Assembly: GCA_020025675.1 (NCBI GenBank)
Contig: JAHHRS010000018.1
Location: forward strand, 1 to 34,899
DNA length: 34,899 nt
DNA from: Oscillospiraceae bacterium
GTDB lineage: Bacteria; Bacillota; Clostridia; Oscillospirales; Oscillospiraceae
Reading direction: 5' to 3'
Part shown: positions 1 to 7,146 of the stretch, in pieces
Layout: each line of letters begins with the position of its first letter
Position numbering within the stretch: position 1 is the first letter of the stretch
The notes under the pieces: generated by a model
The model's input: the letters and a program-made list of their open reading frames with translations, nothing else
What the model was told of the DNA's origin: nothing
Database searches by the model: none
Position numbers and translations under genes: made by a program

Positions 1-353
1 GATAGGCACACCGGCCCGCAGGCTGTAAGTCCTGCCACGCTGCTGCCGTAATCCATATAACCCCAGCGTCTGTCCCACTGCATAAAAAGCGGAACTTCCC
101 CGCAGTCTGCATATTCGGAAAGCTCAAACTCCTGTTTTTTCCCGTATTCCAGAGGATAATTTAAAACAAAATCTTTTGTCTCCGAATTTCGGTGGTACAG
201 ATTTACTATGTATGATGGGTAATCGGAAAGCTGAAGTCCGTGTTTTCTTGCAAAGCGTTCTATCTGCTTATCCTTATCAAGTAATATCCAGCCGCCGTAA
301 ACAATCAGTGCTATTAAAAACAACACAAATATAAATCTCAAGAATTTTTTCAT
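1..353 (-). CDS. C39-like (papain-fold) cysteine peptidase family protein, N-terminal part only
   Basis: The gene runs off the left edge, so only about 117 N-terminal residues are present. The ATG at 353 is preceded by a good AGGAAGG ribosome-binding site. Residues 4-25 form one hydrophobic segment, a membrane anchor or uncleaved signal. After a linker comes the start of a peptidase_C39-like domain: a 'VPLFMQWDRRWG' stretch (residues 88-98) and then 'TACGPVC', in which Cys112 occupies the usual catalytic cysteine position. In this family such proteins are usually secreted or surface-anchored peptidases or amidase-like enzymes; the catalytic His and the rest of the domain lie outside the window. 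The substrate is unknown. The family assignment is fairly secure from the Trp-Asp/Trp-Gly and CGP motifs, but activity cannot be judged. Confidence 0.72.
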   Translation of the reverse strand, partial: MKKFLRFIFVLFLIALIVYGGWILLDKDKQIERFARKHGLQLSDYPSYIVNLYHRNSETKDFVLNYPLEYGKKQEFELSEYADCGEVPLFMQWDRRWGYMDYGSSVAGLTACGPVCL

Positions 354-506
354 AATATACCTTCCTTTCGTTTTAAACTTACCTATGAAATTAATAAGGG
401 CGTAAACAGGGAAAAAGTTTCATACTTTAAATATATTTTCAGCTTTTGGAATATTTTAATTTATAACCTACCGTTCCTTTTCATTTTTGCATAGTTATAA
501 AATTAT

Positions 507-568
507 ATAAAAAACCGGAACTAAAGCCAAACCCCCATAAGGGTGTACTGGCTTACCAAGTTCCGGTT
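507..568 (-). terminator. Rho-independent terminator of the DUF4298 gene
   Basis: The outer stem AACCGGAAC (513-521) pairs with GTTCCGGTT (560-568). Two nested stems lie inside it (AAGCCA with TGGCTT, ACCC with GGGT). On the minus strand the hairpin runs straight into a T tract (507-512). It starts 9 bases after the stop of the minus-strand gene at 577. Confidence 0.85.
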
Positions 569-576
569 AATTTCTC

Positions 577-882
577 TTATTCGTTTTTCAGCATTTTAAG
601 TCCAAGCTCAATTAAGCGCAGAGCAGTATCCCGCTCATCGCCTAGAAAATCATATATATAATCCTCGCCCAGAACTCCTCTTTTTATTTCCTGAGGAATA
701 AGTCCCTTTTCATCGTCAATCAGGTCAAGATTCCGCTCATCGCTGAAATAATAATTCTCAAGAGCCTTGTAATCCTCAACCTGACTTTCCACTGTATCCA
801 ACAATTTGTTTAGCTTTTCAAGGTTTTCATTTCCTGAGTTCAGAATATTTTCCATACGGGTTATATGTGCGTAATCTCTCAT
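577..882 (-). CDS. DUF4298 domain-containing protein
   Basis: A 101-residue, strongly acidic, helical protein matching the DUF4298 pattern: an N-terminal coiled helix beginning 'HITRMENILN', a central 'ALENYYFSDE' block, and 'RGVLGEDYIYDFLGD' near the C-terminus. There is no signal peptide or membrane segment, so it should be cytoplasmic. The family has no established function. The start is set by a GAGGAG site 6 bases upstream of the ATG. It is monocistronic, with its own terminator directly downstream and a 133-base gap to the preceding CoA-transferase gene. The family call is confident; no role can be inferred from the neighbours. Confidence 0.82.
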   Translation of the reverse strand: MRDYAHITRMENILNSGNENLEKLNKLLDTVESQVEDYKALENYYFSDERNLDLIDDEKGLIPQEIKRGVLGEDYIYDFLGDERDTALRLIELGLKMLKNE

Positions 883-944
883 ATTTTCTCCTCATTCACT
901 GTAAAGAAAGTCTCTCGTACAGGCTTTTTTTACATCATCAGCCA

Positions 945-970
945 CGTAATTGCATTAATCTGCAATTACG
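945..970. repeat. 10-bp inverted repeat downstream of the CoA-transferase gene
   Basis: CGTAATTGCA (945-954) and TGCAATTACG (961-970) are perfect inverted copies around a 6-base loop. The repeat lies 46 bases beyond the stop of the minus-strand gene at 1016. No T tract follows directly on either strand, so it may be an mRNA 3' end stabiliser or an atypical terminator. Confidence 0.45.
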
Positions 971-1015
971 GCTGTGCTCAGCAGAAATTCTGTTATACGA
1001 TAAGGCTGGATTATT

Positions 1016-2236
1016 TTATATTGTCTTTTTATCTTTTAGCATTTGTATTTCTTCACGGCTGAAGCCTGCATCTCTCAGCACCTCTTCCGTATTGGAACCT
1101 ATCGGGTCTGTCCGCCGGTAGTTTTTTGACCCGTAGGCGCTGAACTGCAGCGGCGGCAAAGGCATCATAACTTTAGTTTCGTCGGCAAACTCTACTTCCG
1201 TTATGTAGTTATTTATTATTGCCTGCTTATCCTTACAAATATCTTTTATATGTCCTACCACTTCGCATGCCACATCGTTTTTTATAAAAAGCTTCTTCCA
1301 GTAATCACTGCTTTTGCTTTTAAATACTTCCGCATATCTGGCGGCGGCCTCAGCGGCAGCGCCGCTGGACTGCAAAGTACCACTGTCTGCAAATCTGGGG
1401 TCACTGCATATATCGTCAAGTCCCAGAAGTCTTGATACTTTCTTATAATCCTTCCCGTAGTTGGTTGAGCACATGAAAATCCACTTACCGTCCTGACAGC
1501 GGTAGTAGTTATTGATCATGCTTCGGGGCTTTTTGGAATCAGGCTTAAGATTTGGGTCAAACTGAGAGCGAATCAGGTTATTACCGTTGCACCAGATAGA
1601 AGATGCAAAAAGGGAGGTGCTGACCTCTGTTCCCCTTCCTGTTCTTTCTCTTGCCAAAAGTCCCATAAGGATGCCGGAAAAGAGAAACATACCGGTAGTT
1701 ACGTCCCCGAAACCGTAGGCTGGATAGAAAGGAACGTTGTCCCCTTCCTGCCAATCGCTGACTGCACCGGAGCGAAGCCAGAAGGCGTTGGTATCATAGC
1801 CTCTCCGTCTTGCATCAGGGCCAAGCTTTCCGAAGCCTGTAAGGTCGGCGTATATAAGACGGGGGAAACGGTCTTTTAAGCTGTCATAATCAAGTCCCAG
1901 ACGCTTTATAGGTTCAATTCTCATATTGGTAATAAAAACGTCTGCATCTTCAAGCAGTTTTAAAAGCACTTTTCTCCCCTCAGGGCGCCTGACATTTACA
2001 GCGGCAAAACGCTTGCCGTTATTGTGCATGGTGAATATAGGGTTTTTATTATCCTCAATAGGCACATTTAGCTGTTTGCCTCCCTGTCGGAGAATATCTC
2101 CTGTAATGGGCGGCTCCACCTTTATAACCTCAGCTCCGTAGGCACAGAGAAGTTCAGAGGCAGAGGGTGCGGCAACAACTGTTGCAAGCTCTAAAACTTT
2201 TATCCCGCTCAAGGGCATATTTATGTTATCTTTCAT
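1016..2236 (-). CDS. Class III CoA-transferase (CaiB/BaiF family)
   Basis: The 406 residues match the usual family length. The N-terminus 'LSGIKVLELATVVAAPSAS' and 'YGAEVIKVEPP' are the standard opening. The catalytic aspartate is expected in 'GFGDVTTG' (Asp178), which forms the CoA thioester intermediate in this family. Members move CoA between carboxylic acids, for example carnitine, formyl/oxalate, bile acids, and aryl-lactates or 2-hydroxyacids in Clostridia. The substrate here cannot be read from sequence. The 'F/YG.GDVTTG' version and the Clostridial setting suggest a 2-hydroxyacid or aryl-lactate type enzyme, but this is inference. The gene stands alone: no dehydratase, acyl-CoA dehydrogenase or ligase gene is adjacent. 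The ATG follows a TTTGGGGA site. Confidence 0.9.
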   Translation of the reverse strand: MKDNINMPLSGIKVLELATVVAAPSASELLCAYGAEVIKVEPPITGDILRQGGKQLNVPIEDNKNPIFTMHNNGKRFAAVNVRRPEGRKVLLKLLEDADVFITNMRIEPIKRLGLDYDSLKDRFPRLIYADLTGFGKLGPDARRRGYDTNAFWLRSGAVSDWQEGDNVPFYPAYGFGDVTTGMFLFSGILMGLLARERTGRGTEVSTSLFASSIWCNGNNLIRSQFDPNLKPDSKKPRSMINNYYRCQDGKWIFMCSTNYGKDYKKVSRLLGLDDICSDPRFADSGTLQSSGAAAEAAARYAEVFKSKSSDYWKKLFIKNDVACEVVGHIKDICKDKQAIINNYITEVEFADETKVMMPLPPLQFSAYGSKNYRRTDPIGSNTEEVLRDAGFSREEIQMLKDKKTI

Positions 2237-2342
2237 TTTATCCCCAAATTTTCATTATTGTATTTTGGTATAAGTTTAACACTTTTCTCAGAATTTTGAA
2301 AGGAAAACTTGTTTTAAAAAATTATAAACATTTATTTGTCCA

Positions 2343-2371
2343 TTGACATGTGATTGTGACCTAACTATAAT
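2343..2371 (+). promoter_or_regulatory. Perfect consensus sigma-A promoter
   Basis: TTGACA (2343-2348), a 17-base spacer, then TATAAT (2366-2371). Both hexamers and the spacing equal the vegetative consensus. Transcription should start near 2378, giving a leader of about 50 bases that contains a small hairpin (about 2399-2414) before the GGAGAG site of the gene at 2431. Confidence 0.88.
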
Positions 2372-2430
2372 AAAAGCAGTATTAATCAGGAAGAACGCCG
2401 GCCTTACAGGTCGGAGAACGGAGAGAGAAA

Positions 2431-2943
2431 ATGAATCTTAGCTCTGGGAGTGCTGATTTAATCCGTGTCAGCGCCAAAGTCCCTGCCTACTGGCACCAGC
2501 CTCATCTGTGGGCGTGGGCTGAAGGCGGCGAAAATGCGTTCTACTCCTGGCCCGGCGGAGTAATGACAAAGGCTGAAAATTGTTACACACTTCTTGCCCC
2601 GGCGTGGGTAGACCACGTTATAGTAAATGCCTGTAACGGCTATTATAAAACCGATGATATAGTTGTGGAAGGCGGAAAAGACGTATACCTGAACATCAGG
2701 GATAAAGAAAACTTTATTTTAAGTTATGACGAAATGGAGGACTTTCCCGGCACTGTCCCCCCCTCTGTTCCGGAGTATTTACAAAAAGGAGATGTTATAA
2801 TGAAAACCAACTCTGAAGAAACATGCAATAAGTCCATTAACAAAAAACTTCTGGCAGCAGTTGCGGCCGCTGCAGCTCTTGCTCTTGCCCTTGGTCTGGG
2901 TCTTTGTTTTGCGTACAAAAAGAGCAAAAAACACAAAAACTAA
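2431..2943 (+). CDS. Starch-binding module (CBM26-like) protein with C-terminal membrane anchor
   Basis: A protein of 170 residues. Residues about 10-90 resemble family 26 starch-binding modules: 'KVPAYWHQPHLWAWAE' with aromatic sugar-stacking residues, then 'AFYSWPGGVMTK', an alternating beta pattern 'HVIVNACNGYYKTDDI' and a final strand 'KDVYLNI'. An acidic, Pro-containing linker follows. Residues about 138-162 form an Ala/Leu/Gly-rich membrane segment, ended by the basic tail 'KKSKKHKN'. There is no N-terminal signal peptide and no catalytic domain. Such a layout could tether alpha-glucan or glycogen to the membrane. Topology is uncertain: the missing signal favours a cytosolic head, while the very basic C-terminus favours C-inside, N-outside insertion. 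The start follows GGAGAGAG at good spacing, behind a consensus promoter. The CBM call rests on pattern only. Confidence 0.7.
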   Translation: MNLSSGSADLIRVSAKVPAYWHQPHLWAWAEGGENAFYSWPGGVMTKAENCYTLLAPAWVDHVIVNACNGYYKTDDIVVEGGKDVYLNIRDKENFILSYDEMEDFPGTVPPSVPEYLQKGDVIMKTNSEETCNKSINKKLLAAVAAAAALALALGLGLCFAYKKSKKHKN

Positions 2944-3075
2944 GCCAAAACATTATAAGGCTCTATTGGTTTTGGGAAGATAAATTTTACCCACTCAGGG
3001 TTAAAGTGCCGACAGGTCAGTATTACCGGGCTTTTAACTTTGCTGCTAAATTTTTCCTCAAAACTGCTCAATGTT

Positions 3076-3152
3076 CCCTAAGTCTTAAAAATCAGCTTAG
3101 GGGAAACAAAAATCCTCCGGTATGCTGTCTGCATATCGGGGGATTTTGTTTC
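3076..3152. terminator. Bidirectional terminator region between convergent genes
   Basis: The main hairpin has arms 3103-3125 and 3131-3152 (about 22 pairs with few mismatches, 5-base loop). Its A-rich outer left arm and T-rich outer right arm let it work in both directions. A second inverted repeat, CCCTAAG (3076-3082) with CTTAGGG (3096-3102), abuts it. It sits between the plus-strand gene ending at 2943 and the minus-strand gene ending at 3236. The rest of 2944-3235 shows no gene. Confidence 0.72.
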
Positions 3153-3235
3153 ATTACAGTGCAAAATTTTGTCTGCACGGGGGTCTTAATAATATCTTTG
3201 CTTTTTATCAGCTTATTTTCGGTTATACAAAAAAT

Positions 3236-4348
3236 TTAATTTCCGCTGCCGCTTTTTTCAAGGCCCGGTATTTTTATAATACCTTTTTCATGTAGTTCTC
3301 GTAAAAACGCAAGCATAAGAGGAAGTCCGATCATACCTAAAAATCCAAACAGCTGAATTCCTATCAGCATGGCTGCAAATGTTATAACGGGGTGAAGATG
3401 TATCTGCTGGCCTACAAGCTTAGGCTCCAGAGTATTTCTTATAATCGCAATTACCACATACAGAATAATAAGCTTTACCGCCATTCCTACCTTCCGCCGC
3501 ATAAGAGAAATGACAGCCCACGGGATAAGCACTGTACCTGTTCCCAAAACCGGCAGAATATCCAGAAAAGCAATTAAAACTGCCAGAGTGGCGGAACTGT
3601 TCACTTTTATCAGTGCAAGCCCCAGCCACAGCTCAAAAAAGGTAAGACACAGTATAAACAGGTACGGAAGCAGGCATTTGGGCAGAGTATGTCCGAAATA
3701 CTGCCCGAACTGGTGAATAATCGGTTTGGCCTTTTCAGGTAACAGACGAATAATAAAGCTTTTAACCGTTTCAAAATCTGAGGCTATAAACACAGATGCA
3801 ATGAGTGTTATCAGGGTTTTCATTACTGCCCCCGGAACAGAGGTCAAAAATCCTCCGAACGAGCTGAAAAGATTACCGAAGAAAGTGCCTACACTGTTGC
3901 TGAGAAGATTGAAGGCACTGTTTATTGCCGAGTCCATAGCCGCTCCTATGTTAGGGTCAATGTTGGCAACTATCTGCTCCAAAAACTCGAAGAAATATGC
4001 AAGATCAGGCAATATGCCTTCTTCAACAATTGCCGGCAGTTTACGTGCAACACTCTGTGCAACCATTACAATAGGCGTACCGATAAGAGCAATTACAAGA
4101 ACAGCGGCGGAAAAAAACAGCAAAACCATTAAAATAGCACAGATAGCTCTCGGAAGCTTAATTCTTTTATTCAGCCATTTAACAGGTCTGTTAAGTATCC
4201 ACCCCACCAAATATGCAATAACAAAGGGCATCAGCACAGGAAGAAAATATTTAATTCCCGCAAAACAGCAGAGCACTATCATTCCCCAGTACAGGAAGTT
4301 TATCACTGCCATTCTCCTGCGTTCTGTCTTTTCTGTATTATTTTCCAC
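3236..4348 (-). CDS. ytvI: AI-2E family transporter, sporulation integral membrane protein YtvI type
   Basis: A protein of 370 residues with about 7-8 membrane segments and the AI-2E exporter/UPF0118 layout: an N-terminal pair of helices ('YFLPVLMPFVIAYLVGW'), a long amphipathic middle section, and a conserved C-terminal core with 'LDILPVLGTGTVLIPWA' and 'EPKLVGQQIHLHPVITFAAM'. These last two motifs are typical of YtvI rather than of other AI-2E proteins. The family acts in the membrane; YtvI is linked to sporulation in Bacillus, and its transported substrate is unknown. The start codon is GTG, chosen because AGGTGA lies 4 bases upstream. The gene is divergent from the fructokinase operon and convergent with the CBM26-like gene. 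A weak sigma-E-like promoter is listed separately. Confidence 0.85.
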   Translation of the reverse strand: MENNTEKTERRRMAVINFLYWGMIVLCCFAGIKYFLPVLMPFVIAYLVGWILNRPVKWLNKRIKLPRAICAILMVLLFFSAAVLVIALIGTPIVMVAQSVARKLPAIVEEGILPDLAYFFEFLEQIVANIDPNIGAAMDSAINSAFNLLSNSVGTFFGNLFSSFGGFLTSVPGAVMKTLITLIASVFIASDFETVKSFIIRLLPEKAKPIIHQFGQYFGHTLPKCLLPYLFILCLTFFELWLGLALIKVNSSATLAVLIAFLDILPVLGTGTVLIPWAVISLMRRKVGMAVKLIILYVVIAIIRNTLEPKLVGQQIHLHPVITFAAMLIGIQLFGFLGMIGLPLMLAFLRELHEKGIIKIPGLEKSGSGN

Positions 4349-4364
4349 TGTATCACCTCGGAAA

Positions 4365-4393
4365 TATGTATAATAGCTTTATTAAATATATCA
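4365..4393 (-). promoter_or_regulatory. Possible sigma-E-type promoter of ytvI
   Basis: On the minus strand TGATATA (4393-4387) and TATACATA (4372-4365) lie 14 bases apart. They resemble the Bacillus sigma-E elements (kmATATT and CATACAnT) with two mismatches each. The position, 16 bases before the GTG, and the sporulation link of the family make it plausible but weak. Confidence 0.25.
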
Positions 4394-4442
4394 TTTTTAT
4401 ACGGCATGTCAACGATTTTGTTTAAAAATCCATTATATTAGC

Positions 4443-4471
4443 TTGCGGTTTTTTCCACAATCATTTATACT
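4443..4471 (+). promoter_or_regulatory. Sigma-A promoter of the fructokinase operon
   Basis: TTGCGG (4443-4448), 17-base spacer, TATACT (4466-4471). Start of transcription is expected near 4478, giving a leader of about 115 bases that holds a short upstream reading frame (4554-4601). Confidence 0.65.
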
Positions 4472-4553
4472 TTAAAAATAAAAAAATAATTGGCTCAAAA
4501 GGAATATTAACTAAGATCCTTTCCCCAAAATTTAAAAGGGAGTAAGACCCCCC

Positions 4554-4601
4554 ATGCTCTTATGCAGCGAATACCCGAAAGCGAGTGAAAACCATGGTTG
4601 A
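4554..4601 (+). CDS. Putative 15-codon leader peptide overlapping the fructokinase start
   Basis: The ATG at 4554 follows AGGGAG (4537-4542) by 11 bases and encodes MLLCSEYPKASENHG, ending with TGA at 4599-4601, just inside the fructokinase gene (ATG 4594). The fructokinase start itself has only a weak GAGTGA site, so ribosomes finishing this frame could re-start there. This is inference; a chance frame of this size is quite possible. Confidence 0.25.
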   Translation: MLLCSEYPKASENHG

Positions 4602-5562
4602 AGTTGTGGCTCTCGGAGAGCTTTTGATTGATTTTACAACTGTTAAAAATGACGAGACAGGCTATCCCACTATGGCCGCACACCCCGGCGGCGCACCGGC
4701 AAATTTTCTGGCTGCTCTGAGCCGTTTCGGCATTAAAACAGGATTTATAGGAAAAGTCGGTGATGACGCTTTCGGAAGGCTTCTTAAGAGCACTCTGGAA
4801 AAATCCGATATTTCCACTGAAGGTTTGATTTTTGACCCTATGCACTTTACCACTCTTGCCTTTGTAACTTTGGATGAAAAGGGAAACCGTGAGTTTTCTT
4901 TCAGCAGAAACCCCGGAGCAGATACCTTCCTCAGTTTTCCTGAGGTAAATTATGACTTTATAAGTGAGGCAAAATTTCTTCACTTCGGAAGCCTTTCCCT
5001 TACCGATGAACCGTCACGCACCGCCGTTGTGATGGCAGTCAACGAGGCAAAACGTTACCGCACCCTTTTAAGCTATGACCCCAATCTCCGTCTGCCTCTC
5101 TGGTTTGATGAGGACGAGGCCAGAGAACAGCTTATCTGGGGCTTAAAGCAGGCGGATGTTGTGAAAATCAGCGATGAGGAGGTTGATTTTCTCTTTTCCC
5201 TGCCGCCGGAGGAGGGTGCAAAGTTTATTATGAATGAATTTAAAAATATTAAGCTTTGCTATGTAACATGCGGCGAGAACGGGGCATATTTCATAAACAG
5301 AAATGCACTGGGATTTGTACCCGCTCTAAAGGGGCTCAATGTTGTTGATACAACCGGTTGCGGAGACATTTTCGGCGGTTCTGCCATGTTCGGGCTTTTA
5401 AAATCCGGAAAAGCACCGGAGGACCTTACGGAGGAAGAACTCACCGGCATTGTGCGCTTTGCTTCCGCCGCCGCAGGTCTCTCTGCCGAAAAAGAGGGCG
5501 GCATCTCCTCTGTTCCCCACTTAAATGAAGTTATTGCAAGAATGAAAGAAGAATACCTATGA
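4594..5562 (+). CDS. scrK: PfkB-family carbohydrate kinase, probable fructokinase
   Basis: A 322-residue ribokinase-fold sugar kinase. The N-terminal signature 'GGAPANFLAALSRFG' and 'GKVGDDAFG' bind substrate; 'DPNLRLPLW' is typical of the fructokinase branch; the C-terminal anion-hole and catalytic-base motif is 'DTTGCGDIFGG', with the Asp of GCGD as the expected base. The common Ala of TTGAGD is Cys here. It should phosphorylate fructose (from sucrose or inulin) with ATP in the cytosol. ATG at 4594 is preferred to an in-frame GTG at 4585 because kinases of this family begin directly with the 'VVALGELLIDF' strand and GAGTGA lies before the ATG. It overlaps the next gene by 4 bases. Exact sugar specificity is inferred. 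Confidence 0.87.
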   Translation: MVEVVALGELLIDFTTVKNDETGYPTMAAHPGGAPANFLAALSRFGIKTGFIGKVGDDAFGRLLKSTLEKSDISTEGLIFDPMHFTTLAFVTLDEKGNREFSFSRNPGADTFLSFPEVNYDFISEAKFLHFGSLSLTDEPSRTAVVMAVNEAKRYRTLLSYDPNLRLPLWFDEDEAREQLIWGLKQADVVKISDEEVDFLFSLPPEEGAKFIMNEFKNIKLCYVTCGENGAYFINRNALGFVPALKGLNVVDTTGCGDIFGGSAMFGLLKSGKAPEDLTEEELTGIVRFASAAAGLSAEKEGGISSVPHLNEVIARMKEEYL

Positions 5563-6188
5563 AGTTTTTTGATTTTGACGGACCTGTATTCCAGTTTTTA
5601 GAAAAAGTCTGCGACATAGTAATTATAAATCTGCTCTTTATTTTGTGCTCTCTGCCCATTGTAACCCTTGGGGCGTCAGCAGGGGCCATGAACTATGCAA
5701 CTCAGTGCATGGTATACGATAAGGGCGGCGGAACTGCAAAATGCTTTTTTAAGGGATTTAAAGCCAACTTTAAGCAGTCCACTCTATATTTTATTCCGGC
5801 TCTTTTGATAATGGCCAGCCTTGTATATGAATACATATTTCTTGTGCCTAAGGCAGGAGCAACAGGGCAATTCAGCGGAATGCTGATTTTCTTCCTGATG
5901 ATTTTGCTTGTCTGTTTTTCATCCTACATTTTTCCGCTTATAGTTCGCTATAAAAACAGTCTTAAAGACCACATAAAAAACGGAGTCCTGCTGACCTTCG
6001 GAAAACTTCCCAGAACTGTTTTGCTCTTTATCTATAACACCCTGCCGATTATTCTCTTCATCCTTGACCCTGTTGTATTTATGAGAAGTTCTGTTTTCTG
6101 GGCAGTAATAGGTTTTGGGCTTATGAACTGGCTTTGCAGTCGAACTTTAAAGCCGGTATTTGATGAAATTGAGAATGAGGAGGGATAA
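5559..6188 (+). CDS. YesL/DUF624 family membrane protein
   Basis: A protein of 209 residues with five likely membrane segments (about 17-40, 72-92, 101-125, 147-165, 172-188). The opening 'VCDIVIINLLFILCSLPIVTLGAS' followed by a Gly-containing turn and Ala-Met is the hallmark of the DUF624 (YesL) family. These proteins accompany carbohydrate utilisation genes in Firmicutes and have no proven activity. Here the start ATG overlaps the stop of the fructokinase gene (ATGA), so translation is probably coupled, supporting a role tied to sugar uptake or metabolism. No associated ABC sugar transporter is in the window. Confidence 0.83.
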   Translation: MKFFDFDGPVFQFLEKVCDIVIINLLFILCSLPIVTLGASAGAMNYATQCMVYDKGGGTAKCFFKGFKANFKQSTLYFIPALLIMASLVYEYIFLVPKAGATGQFSGMLIFFLMILLVCFSSYIFPLIVRYKNSLKDHIKNGVLLTFGKLPRTVLLFIYNTLPIILFILDPVVFMRSSVFWAVIGFGLMNWLCSRTLKPVFDEIENEEG

Positions 6189-6191
6189 ATA

Positions 6192-6917
6192 ATGGCTGTA
6201 CTGGAAGGCTGCTGCTGTGATGAAAACCATCATGCCGCAAATTGCATTATCTGCGGGAAACCTATAATTTATCTTAAAAATGAACAGCTGATGGAATGTT
6301 CTGTGTGTCACAAGATTAAGAAGGCCAATGCCGCATGTGTTGACGGTCATTTTGTCTGTGACGAGTGTCATGCTTCAGGAAGTGACGAAATACTGGGCTT
6401 TCTGCGTAAAAGTCGGGAAGATGACCCGATAAAATTATTTCTTCAGGTATGCAGCTTAGATTCTGTACATCTTCACGGTCCTGAGCATCACAGCATAGTG
6501 CCCTGCGTTCTCCTCACTGCATACAAAAACTGCGGCGGAGAACTTGACTACGGCAACGCCATGGATACAGCATGGCATAGAGGGCAGGAAGTCCCCGGAG
6601 GTGCCTGCGGATTTTTAGGCGTATGCGGTGCCGCCGCAGGTGCGGGGATATTTGAAAGTATTCTGGCAGGAGCAAGTCCCCTTACCCCGTTGGAGTGGGA
6701 ACTTCCTCAGCGAATGACAGCGGAGGCGCTGAAACGCATTGTTGAGTACGGCGGGCCTCGATGCTGTAAGCGCACCGGCAGACTGGCCATTGAAGCGGCA
6801 GTAGATTTTATAAGAGAAAAGCACGGCTTTAAAATGCCTGTTTCCAGACCTCAGTGTGCTTTTTTTGAGATGAACAGGGAGTGTCTTAAAAAACGCTGTC
6901 CTTTTTATAAGCCCTGA
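6192..6917 (+). CDS. DUF5714 domain-containing cysteine-rich protein
   Basis: A protein of 241 residues. The first 60 residues carry zinc-ribbon-like CxxC pairs (Cys18/Cys21, Cys36/Cys39, Cys56/Cys59). The rest matches DUF5714: 'HLHGPEHHSIVPCVLL', 'GGACGFLGVCGAAAGAGI', 'SPLTP', 'RCCKRTG' and a Cys-rich end 'CLKKRCPFYKP'. In other genomes this domain appears alone or fused to methyltransferase-like domains; its biochemical role is not established to my knowledge. The conserved His and Cys suggest a metal site. It is the third gene of the fructokinase operon, 3 bases after yesL with a strong GGAGGG site, and is followed by a terminator. Soluble, cytoplasmic. Domain call confident, function unknown. 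Confidence 0.78.
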   Translation: MAVLEGCCCDENHHAANCIICGKPIIYLKNEQLMECSVCHKIKKANAACVDGHFVCDECHASGSDEILGFLRKSREDDPIKLFLQVCSLDSVHLHGPEHHSIVPCVLLTAYKNCGGELDYGNAMDTAWHRGQEVPGGACGFLGVCGAAAGAGIFESILAGASPLTPLEWELPQRMTAEALKRIVEYGGPRCCKRTGRLAIEAAVDFIREKHGFKMPVSRPQCAFFEMNRECLKKRCPFYKP

Positions 6918-6973
6918 GAGATAGGATATAGGGTTTGGGATTTATTTCCCTTATCATCAATAAAAAATATGCG

Positions 6974-7003
6974 AAAGAAAAGCAAAATAAACTTTTCTTT
7001 TTT
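6974..7003 (+). terminator. Terminator of the fructokinase-yesL-DUF5714 operon
   Basis: AAAGAAAAG (6974-6982) pairs with CTTTTCTTT (6992-7000) and continues into further T residues. AT-rich and therefore weak, but it lies 57 bases after the last gene of the operon. Confidence 0.6.
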
Positions 7004-7032
7004 ATAAGAAAACATAGAAAAAGTCGGGTAGG

Positions 7033-7058
7033 GGCAAATAAATTATAATTTATTTGCC
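7033..7058. repeat. 26-bp perfect palindrome
   Basis: Every base from 7033 to 7058 pairs with its mirror; the half-site is GGCAAATAAATTA. It has no following T tract on either strand, unlike the terminators on each side (6974-7003 and 7147-7180). It could be a protein-binding site or an mRNA hairpin. No gene was found in 6918-7182. Confidence 0.7.
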
Positions 7059-7146
7059 GCGTAATCGTGTATCTTACTGAAAATTCTGCACGGCAAGACC
7101 GCAGGCTTTTTTATAAAACAGCCCAAGGAGTTTTTTACAGTATAAG

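Noticed and set aside
2944..3075. CCAAAAC/GTTTTGG inverted repeat right after the CBM26-like gene as a terminator
   Set aside because: The 7-base arms are not followed by a T tract; the stronger hairpin at 3103-3152 is a better candidate.
3726..4373. 215-codon open frame on the plus strand opposite ytvI
   Set aside because: It is antisense to a clear membrane protein gene, with Thr/Ile/Ser-rich content typical of a shadow of hydrophobic codons.
4507..4983. 158-codon frame on the minus strand covering the fructokinase start
   Set aside because: It overlaps the conserved N-terminal kinase motifs on the opposite strand and has no family features.
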